The position numbers and the translations under genes are program-made. From Nanobdellota archaeon (GTDB taxonomy: Archaea; Nanobdellota; Nanobdellia; Woesearchaeales; GW2011-AR15), in assembly GCA_018815145.1 (NCBI GenBank), contig JAHIYL010000269.1:1-13743 (forward strand): a DNA stretch of 13,743 nt, in the 5' to 3' direction. Below are positions 1 through 5,184 of the stretch, in pieces. Below the pieces are notes generated by a model. The model did no database searches and was not told the DNA's origin. It saw nothing but the letters and a program-made list of their open reading frames with translations. Position 1 is the first letter of the stretch; every line of letters begins with the position of its first letter.

Positions 1-78
1 ATCTCAATAAGCTAATTTTTTAGAAAAGCAAGACAAACTGGGAATGCAATTTCTTATGAGAAATTTCTATCAAACGCA

Positions 79-1179
79 TTGTTGACTCAATTTAGGGATA
101 GGCTCATTATCAATAGATATTGCCCTGCAAAAGATGCAGAAGTTTGTTTCTCTGAAACTGAAGGTAATCGCTGCTGTGTGGATTATGTAGTTGACTGTCC
201 ATCAGACCCTGATCTCTACGAAGCAGTAGATTCTCTGGCAGATTGTCTTGATAACTATGATACATTCTGCAAGATCAGCTCTGATTCATCTGATAATTTT
301 GAAGGAAAAGAGTCATATGGCTGTATACATGTACCTTCATGTGTGACAAATGTCAATCCAAATTTTGACCACGATTGCTTTGATGTTGTGGATAGAGCAG
401 AATGTGAGTATCTGGAAGAAGTATATGGTGAAGATATATTCAAATACTGCTATAATCCTATAAAACAGCCTGGTTGCTGCCTCAAAAAAGGAGCATTAGG
501 CGATTGCCCAGAAGATCGCTACTGTAGAGGTGAAGGAAAAGAATATGATGTGAGGTCATGCAATGAAGATGTTCAGTTTGTATGTTATTTGGATGATGAG
601 ATAAGATGCTGTCCGCAGGCTGCAAATTGCGACCGTGATGAAGAAGAAGAGGGGTATTCATGTTTTTCAACTGATGGACAGAAGAATTGCCAGACAATAA
701 TTCAGGTTGTATCAGGATTATCACCAGAAGATCAATCAAGTCTGGATGAAGATTTAACTAAGCTTTGCTTCATTGGAGATGATGTCATATTTGATTATCG
801 ATGCTGTTACAAACCTGAAATAGTGCAGGAGTGCCCTGCTGGAGATCACATTTGCAGACTTGAAAGTGATTTTACTGCCTGTGATCAAAGCAGTGAATTG
901 TTCTGCAGAGATGGAAAAGATAATAAGTGCTGTTCAAAAGAAGAGAATTGTGATCCTGAAGGTGGTAGCGGACTATATTGTTTCAATTCAGAATCCAAGG
1001 AAAAATGTCAATCAGACCTAAGACAAATTACCGGTAAGAATGTTAATCTTAGAAGTGGGTTTTATGGAAAATTCTGCTATTCAACAAATTTTGATGGTCA
1101 GGTTTGCTGCCTTACCCCAAGTGCAATCGATGAATGCCTAGTAGGATATGCTTGTTGGGGAGAAGGGAATAATGTATAA
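79..1179 (+). CDS. Cys-rich tandem-repeat protein, 5' part of a broken gene
   Basis: I do not recognise the family. About 11% of residues are cysteine (40 in 366), many as CC pairs. Two repeats of roughly 100 residues (about residues 160-265 and 266-360) share the same cysteine order: C-x7-C-x7-CC-x5-C-x9/10-C-x8-C-long-C-x9/11-CC-x8-C-x5/6-C. A more divergent copy precedes them. This pattern and the acidic, Ser/Asn-rich composition suggest a disulfide-stabilised protein outside the cytoplasm (inference). The assigned start is a TTG without a Shine-Dalgarno sequence. The frame is open back to 16, where it meets a TAA at 13-15, and no signal peptide is visible, so the 5' end is uncertain or lost. 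The terminal TAA (1177-1179) falls inside a repeat unit and the same frame continues with matching sequence, so this is probably a pseudogene fragment or a read-through gene. Confidence 0.55.
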   Translation: MLTQFRDRLIINRYCPAKDAEVCFSETEGNRCCVDYVVDCPSDPDLYEAVDSLADCLDNYDTFCKISSDSSDNFEGKESYGCIHVPSCVTNVNPNFDHDCFDVVDRAECEYLEEVYGEDIFKYCYNPIKQPGCCLKKGALGDCPEDRYCRGEGKEYDVRSCNEDVQFVCYLDDEIRCCPQAANCDRDEEEEGYSCFSTDGQKNCQTIIQVVSGLSPEDQSSLDEDLTKLCFIGDDVIFDYRCCYKPEIVQECPAGDHICRLESDFTACDQSSELFCRDGKDNKCCSKEENCDPEGGSGLYCFNSESKEKCQSDLRQITGKNVNLRSGFYGKFCYSTNFDGQVCCLTPSAIDECLVGYACWGEGNNV

Positions 1180-1218
1180 CCTAACACCTGCAATCCAGAC
1201 ACTGAATTTTTTTGTACA

Positions 1219-1665
1219 TTGAATGGAGTGCCAAAGTGCTGCTATAATGAACCTGTTGACGAAAGATATGGATGTAACCTATGCGATGGAAGTGATGGAA
1301 ATGATCATGGATGTTGTCCCAGTTGCACAGGATATCAATTCCAACACACCTGTAAAACAGATCAAACAGCACTTGATGATTGCAGATATGAACCCCATCA
1401 CTATGTATGTGTTGGCAACGAAAATGTACCTCATTGCTGTAATCTGGATGGTCGGGTTGATATCATCGATTGTGGACCTGAAAGGTATGGCTGCGAAGCA
1501 TTAACCGATCCTGATACTCAAACCAATGTAGATAAATATCAAGAATGCCTCAAAAACAATGAAAAAGAAATGTGTTTCACACAGGCAGATTCAGATGATC
1601 GTGTTCCTCACTGTTGTGATAAACTTGACACAGCAGCATCAATAGACAACATAGTAGTTACATAA
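1219..1665 (+). CDS. Cys-rich repeat protein, 3' part of the same gene
   Basis: This is the same reading frame as the preceding Cys-rich segment; homologous sequence resumes directly after the TAA, from 1180. It carries 20 cysteines in about 161 codons, including four CC pairs, and another divergent repeat ending near a final CC at 1612-1617. Neither TTG 1219 nor GTG 1228 has a Shine-Dalgarno sequence, so independent translation is poorly supported. The simplest reading is the C-terminal third of one protein of over 520 residues cut by a nonsense codon. It ends at TAA 1663-1665. There is no C-terminal membrane segment or obvious sorting signal in this frame. Function unknown; disulfide-rich surface or secreted role is an inference from composition only. 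Confidence 0.45.
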   Translation: MNGVPKCCYNEPVDERYGCNLCDGSDGNDHGCCPSCTGYQFQHTCKTDQTALDDCRYEPHHYVCVGNENVPHCCNLDGRVDIIDCGPERYGCEALTDPDTQTNVDKYQECLKNNEKEMCFTQADSDDRVPHCCDKLDTAASIDNIVVT

Positions 1666-1900
1666 ATTTAAAGAAAATCTGCTTTATTTCTTGTCCAGAT
1701 TCATGAAACTGGCCACCCTATGCCTGCATGGCGCATTATCCTGGCTGCAATCATTGATACAGCATCCGGGATGCACAAATGAACCATGGTGTTTGCATAG
1801 ATATAATATATCAGAATCAATATCAAAACTTGTTGAGCAAATCTTACAGTTCATTTTTAATTCTAATTGCTTTGGTTGTAAATTAGTTGGTTTGCTTCAG

Positions 1901-1909
1901 TTTATATAC
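1901..1909 (+). promoter_or_regulatory. TATA-box-like element
   Basis: TTTATATAC closely matches the archaeal box A consensus (TTTATATA). If used, transcription would start roughly 22-27 nt downstream, near 1930, giving a leader of about 290 nt before leuA. It lies in generally AT-rich DNA, so a chance match is quite possible. Confidence 0.25.
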
Positions 1910-1919
1910 TTTTATACTC

Positions 1920-1926
1920 TTTTTTT
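1920..1926 (+). terminator. T-run, possible archaeal-type terminator
   Basis: Seven consecutive T residues follow AT-rich sequence about 255 nt after the Cys-rich frame ends. Archaeal termination commonly uses T-runs without a hairpin, so this could end the upstream transcript. There is no preceding stem-loop, and the assignment is weak. Confidence 0.2.
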
Positions 1927-1975
1927 AGTAGTGAGTCTGAAATATGTAAAATCCATTTTTCATAAACCAAATGAT

Positions 1976-1985
1976 TTATATATAA
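1976..1985 (+). promoter_or_regulatory. TATA-box-like element before the leader peptide
   Basis: TTATATATAA matches the archaeal TATA consensus and is the best promoter candidate for the leader frame and the biosynthetic cluster. With normal archaeal spacing the transcript would begin near 2005-2010, leaving about 20-25 nt before the ATG at 2030 and about 210 nt before leuA. No good bacterial -35 hexamer (TTGACA-like) is seen at the proper distance. The 10-bp direct repeat at 1997-2019 overlaps the predicted start site. Confidence 0.4.
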
Positions 1986-1996
1986 CATTAGATTTT

Positions 1997-2019
1997 ACTT
2001 TTGAAATACACTTTTGAAA
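1997..2019 (+). repeat. Tandem 10-bp direct repeat, possible operator
   Basis: ACTTTTGAAA occurs twice, at 1997-2006 and 2010-2019, with a 13-bp period. Each copy contains a near-palindrome (TTTTGAAAA at the second copy). The pair lies just downstream of the TATA-like box at 1976-1985 and overlaps its predicted start site, where a repressor would act. AT-rich composition makes a chance repeat possible. Confidence 0.3.
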
Positions 2020-2029
2020 ATAAACAAAA

Positions 2030-2110
2030 ATGAAGGATAATAAAGTCAAAGCATCTAGCTCAGCAACAATTATCCTAGTTTTAGTTCTCATTGTGATTCT
2101 ACTGATTTGA
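2030..2110 (+). CDS. Candidate branched-chain amino acid leader peptide (26 aa)
   Basis: This small frame was found by direct reading. Residues 1-13 are polar with Lys at 2, 5 and 7 and a run of Ser. Residues 14-26 are IILVLVLIVILLI, thirteen consecutive branched-chain codons (5 Ile, 5 Leu, 3 Val) directly before TGA. It ends 4 nt before a GC-rich inverted repeat and 108 nt before leuA. That composition and position recall the ilv/leu leader peptides of enteric bacteria, where ribosome stalling reports amino acid supply. Two of its five Leu codons are CTA and one is TTA, codons used sparingly in leuA. The ATG lacks a Shine-Dalgarno sequence; a short-leader start from the TATA-like box at 1976-1985 would suit an archaeon. 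The alternative is a real 26-residue single-pass membrane miniprotein, since the Lys-rich head plus hydrophobic tail would also fit that. Neither role is proven. Confidence 0.45.
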   Translation: MKDNKVKASSSATIILVLVLIVILLI

Positions 2111-2114
2111 TCTG

Positions 2115-2145
2115 ACCCTACTCCATTATTCTAAACGGGTAGGGT
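2115..2145 (+). promoter_or_regulatory. Hairpin in the leuA leader
   Basis: ACCCTAC (2115-2121) is perfectly complementary to GTAGGGT (2139-2145). It can be extended inward by a T-G wobble and a C-G pair, leaving a loop of about 13 nt. It follows the stop codon of the 26-codon frame. The sequence after it, ATTATGAATT, has no T-run, so it is not a standard intrinsic terminator. It could be a leader RNA switch element, a processing or pause structure, or a DNA operator. Confidence 0.45.
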
Positions 2146-2218
2146 ATTATGAATTACTTCTGAGACCAATATTCAAAAACAAAAAAACAGAAAAATACAT
2201 ATGACAATGGTGAGATGA

Positions 2219-3769
2219 TTGAAAAAAGTCAAAATATTCGACACAACACTTCGTGATGGGGAACAGAGTCCGGGGATAAATCTCAATATCAATGAGAAAG
2301 TAATGATTGCAAGGCAGCTGGAGAGCCTGGGTGTCGACATCATTGAGGCAGGGTTTCCAATCTCATCAAAAGGATCATATGAAGCTGTGCAGGAGATATC
2401 AAAAGTTGTGAAGGGAACCATAATATGCGCACTTGCAAGGACAGTTAAAAAAGATATCGAAGCTGCAGCTGAGGCACTGCATTCTGCTGAAAAAAAAAGG
2501 ATACATGTGTTTGTGGCAACATCCCAGATACACATGGACCATAAGCTCAGGAAGAACAAGGAAGAGATCATAAGTATGGTCGCTGATAATGTGATGTATG
2601 CTAAATCTTTTTGTGAAGATATCGAATTCTCTCCTGAGGATGCATCAAGGACAGATATGGACTTCATGTGCAAGGTCATTGAGACTGCAGTGGATGCCGG
2701 TGCAACAACAATCAATATTCCTGATACGGTCGGATATGCACAGCCTGAAGAATATGGTGCCAGGATAAGGTATGTATTGGAACATGTACCAAATATCAAA
2801 GGTATAGATATCAGCACTCACTGCCATGATGATCTTGGACTTTCTGTTGCTAATTCCCTGGCTGCTGTGAAAGCAGGAGCAAACCAGATAGAAGCTACAA
2901 TCAATGGGCTTGGTGAGAGGGCGGGAAATACTGCTCTTGAAGAGGTTGTGATGGCACTGAAGACAAGAAAAGACTACTATGATGCATATACAGAGATTAA
3001 TACTAAAGAGCTATTCAGGACAAGCCGGCTTGTATCGCAATTGACAGGAATGCATGTCCAGAGAAATAAGGCAATAATTGGTCAGAATGCATTCTCACAT
3101 CAGTCAGGTATACACCAGCACGGAGTCATTCAGCATAAGAAGACATATGAGATCATGTCACCTGAAGACATAGGCTGGGTAGGCGAAAACATATTTATCG
3201 GCAAATTATCCGGGAAAAACGCTGTCAAAAAAATATTGGAGGAGAACAAGATAATCCTGTCTGAAGATCAGCTTAAAGAGGTCTCTCTGAAAATAAAAGA
3301 ATTATCAGACAAAGAGAAGGATATTGAGAAAGATGATGTCATCGCTCTTGCTATAGATGAATTGAATTCTCTTGGAAAAGAAGAGGATATGATAAAGTTG
3401 GATGAGCTGACAGTCCTGACCGGAAACAGGATCACTCCAAGTTCAACTGTTGTCCTTGAAATAAATGGCAAAAAAAAGACAGGCTCTGCGCAGGGAGTCG
3501 GACCTGTTGATGCTGCCTCAAAAGCGATCAAGGAAGTTGTTGGTCCTTTCATTAATCTCAAGGAGTATAGGCTTAGGGCAATCACAGGCGGGACTGATGC
3601 ACTATGCAATGTAGCTATCAAATTTGAGGATGACAAGAGTAATATCTTTGCATCTGAAGCAGTGGATGAGGATGTGATAATGGCTTCAGTAAAAGCTATC
3701 ATCAAAGGAGCAAACAAAGCAATGATCTATCAAAAAAAATTTGCTGACAACAATAGAGTTAAGGATTGA
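2219..3769 (+). CDS. leuA: 2-isopropylmalate synthase
   Basis: Condenses acetyl-CoA with 2-ketoisovalerate, the first committed step of leucine synthesis. The N-terminal TIM barrel begins with FDTTLRDGEQSPG (residues 7-19), the HMGL-family motif holding the metal-binding Asp. His201 and His203 in THCHDDLG are the other metal ligands, followed by NGLGERAGN. Residues from about 395 onward form the C-terminal LeuA regulatory domain (SSTVVLEINGKKKTGSAQG), where leucine feedback acts in this family. The length (516 aa) and this domain favour isopropylmalate synthase over short homocitrate synthases; citramalate synthase is less likely. The start is TTG: an in-frame TGA at 2216-2218 excludes anything earlier, GGTGAG (2209-2214) lies 4 nt upstream, and the protein begins where family members do. 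First enzyme gene of the cluster. Confidence 0.93.
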   Translation: MKKVKIFDTTLRDGEQSPGINLNINEKVMIARQLESLGVDIIEAGFPISSKGSYEAVQEISKVVKGTIICALARTVKKDIEAAAEALHSAEKKRIHVFVATSQIHMDHKLRKNKEEIISMVADNVMYAKSFCEDIEFSPEDASRTDMDFMCKVIETAVDAGATTINIPDTVGYAQPEEYGARIRYVLEHVPNIKGIDISTHCHDDLGLSVANSLAAVKAGANQIEATINGLGERAGNTALEEVVMALKTRKDYYDAYTEINTKELFRTSRLVSQLTGMHVQRNKAIIGQNAFSHQSGIHQHGVIQHKKTYEIMSPEDIGWVGENIFIGKLSGKNAVKKILEENKIILSEDQLKEVSLKIKELSDKEKDIEKDDVIALAIDELNSLGKEEDMIKLDELTVLTGNRITPSSTVVLEINGKKKTGSAQGVGPVDAASKAIKEVVGPFINLKEYRLRAITGGTDALCNVAIKFEDDKSNIFASEAVDEDVIMASVKAIIKGANKAMIYQKKFADNNRVKD

Positions 3770-3779
3770 GAGGGATAGC

Positions 3780-5183
3780 ATGGCAGAAAAAAATTTATTT
3801 CAGAAAGTGTGGGAAAAACACACGGTCACAGAGCTTCCGACAGGACAGACTCAGCTTTTTATCGGGCTTCACTTGATTCACGAAGTGACAAGTCCGCAGG
3901 CATTTGATATGCTGAGAGAACGGGGAATAAAAGTCATGCATCCTGAAAGGACTTTCGCAACAATAGACCACATAATTCCTACCAAGGATCAGGAAAGACC
4001 ATACAATGACAGCATGGCAGAAGCGATGGCTGCTGCAATTGATAATAACACAAAAGAGTTTGGGATTAAATTCTTTGATCCGAAAAGCAAAAAACAGGGT
4101 GTCGTCCATATAGTCGGGCCTGAACTGGGACTGACTCAGCCAGGGATGACAATCTGCTGCGGAGACTCACATACAGCAACGCATGGCGCTTTTGGCAGCA
4201 TTGCTTTCGGCATAGGTACGACTCAGGTCAGGGATGTTCTTGCAACACAATGCCTGGCCATGACAAAGCTTAAAGTAAGACAGATTAAAGTGAAAGGCAG
4301 ACTGCAAAAGGGAGTCTATGCAAAGGATCTGATACTGCACATAATCAGGAAGCTTGGTGTCAATGGCGGACTTGGCTATGCCTATGAATTTACAGGGGAG
4401 ACAATTGACAGAATGACAATGGAAGAAAGGATGACTGTCTGCAACATGGCAATCGAGGGTGGGGCACGGTGTGGTTATATGAATCCTGACCAGACCACTT
4501 TTGATTATCTAAAAGGCAGAGAATATGCTCCAAAAGACATGGCATTCGCAAAGGCAATTGAATATTGGAAAAGTGTGGCATCAGATAAAGACGCAGAATT
4601 TGATGATGTTGTGGAAATTGATGTAAATGAAATTGAGCCTACAGTCACATGGGGAATCAATCCAAGCCAGGCAATAGGCATATCTGAAAATGTGCCTGCA
4701 GCGGATGAAATTTCTGATGAGGAAAAAAAATCATTTGAAAGGGCATACGAATATATGGGAATTGCACCGGGAGAGCCGATCAGCGGCACAAAGATTGATG
4801 TCGTCTTTATTGGTTCCTGCACTAATGGAAGGATAACAGATTTCAGAGAAGCCTCAAAAATAATCAAGGGAAAAAAAGTTGCTTCAGAAATTAGAGCAAT
4901 TGCTGTCCCCGGAAGCCATGAAGTCGCAGAAATGGCTGAAGAAGAGGGGATTGATAAGATATTTACAGATGCCGGATTTGAATGGAGACTGCCTGGCTGT
5001 TCCATGTGCCTTGCCATGAATCCTGACAAGCTGGTTGGGCAGGAACGCTCTGCATCAACCTCAAACAGGAATTTTATCGGAAGACAGGGAAGCCCAACAG
5101 GAAGGACTGTTCTGATGAGTCCTGCTATGGCAGCATATGCTGCGCTCAAAGGCAAGATTGCTGATGTCAGAGAGGTGCTATAA
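3780..5183 (+). CDS. leuC: 3-isopropylmalate dehydratase large subunit
   Basis: With LeuD it isomerises 2-isopropylmalate to 3-isopropylmalate through a [4Fe-4S] cluster, like aconitase. The three cluster ligands are visible: Cys347 (GSCTNGR), Cys407 and Cys410 (GCSMC), at the same positions I recall for the E. coli protein. Other signatures are CCGDSHTATHGAFG and GTTQVRDVLATQ. The protein has 467 residues, the long bacterial-type LeuC rather than the shorter (about 420 aa) form common in archaea. ATG 3780 is preferred over TTG 3741, because GAGAGGG (3768-3774) sits 5 nt upstream and the product then starts MAEKNLFQKVW as in homologues. The gene begins 10 nt after leuA ends and stops 1 nt before leuD, which suggests translational coupling. 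Confidence 0.95.
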   Translation: MAEKNLFQKVWEKHTVTELPTGQTQLFIGLHLIHEVTSPQAFDMLRERGIKVMHPERTFATIDHIIPTKDQERPYNDSMAEAMAAAIDNNTKEFGIKFFDPKSKKQGVVHIVGPELGLTQPGMTICCGDSHTATHGAFGSIAFGIGTTQVRDVLATQCLAMTKLKVRQIKVKGRLQKGVYAKDLILHIIRKLGVNGGLGYAYEFTGETIDRMTMEERMTVCNMAIEGGARCGYMNPDQTTFDYLKGREYAPKDMAFAKAIEYWKSVASDKDAEFDDVVEIDVNEIEPTVTWGINPSQAIGISENVPAADEISDEEKKSFERAYEYMGIAPGEPISGTKIDVVFIGSCTNGRITDFREASKIIKGKKVASEIRAIAVPGSHEVAEMAEEEGIDKIFTDAGFEWRLPGCSMCLAMNPDKLVGQERSASTSNRNFIGRQGSPTGRTVLMSPAMAAYAALKGKIADVREVL

Positions 5184-5184
5184 G

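Larger units (their letters stand above)
1666..2029 (+). other. AT-rich intergenic region with Cys-codon remnants
   Basis: No convincing gene is seen in this stretch. From about 1690 to 1815, two overlapping frames carry scattered cysteine-containing peptides (YACMAHYPGC in one frame, HPGCTNEPWC in another) interrupted by stops, which could be decayed repeats of the upstream Cys-rich gene. From about 1850 the sequence becomes strongly AT-rich and holds TATA-like boxes, a T-run and a short direct repeat, which are listed separately. A 108-codon frame at 1691-2017 starts at a TTG without a ribosome binding site and looks accidental. Confidence 0.4.

Noticed and set aside
1223..1504. 93-codon frame starting MECQSAAIMN
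   Set aside because: Overlaps the Cys-rich frame, which has the repeat-like cysteine pattern; this is a shadow in another frame.
1691..2017. 108-codon frame with hydrophobic C-terminal half
   Set aside because: TTG start without a ribosome binding site, very AT-rich, overlaps TATA-like boxes and a T-run, and its composition looks non-coding. Kept only as possible decay remnants.
2056..2063. TAGCTCAG, resembling a tRNA D-arm
   Set aside because: No matching acceptor stem, anticodon arm or TTCGA-type T-arm within tRNA distance; it lies inside the leader peptide frame.
2115..2150. Intrinsic transcription terminator before leuA
   Set aside because: The hairpin is followed by ATTATGAATT, not a T-run, so it is listed as a leader structure of unknown mechanism.
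3741..3779. TTG start extending LeuC by 13 residues
   Set aside because: Inside leuA with no ribosome binding site; ATG 3780 has GAGAGGG and the expected LeuC beginning.
4505..5155. 216-codon antisense frame opposite leuC
   Set aside because: Shadow of the conserved leuC sequence; no ribosome binding site or recognisable protein.
5137..5184. Upstream ATG extending LeuD by 16 residues
   Set aside because: It lies within leuC, lacks a ribosome binding site, and the extension is absent from the normal LeuD N-terminus; ATG 5185 has GAGGTG in place.
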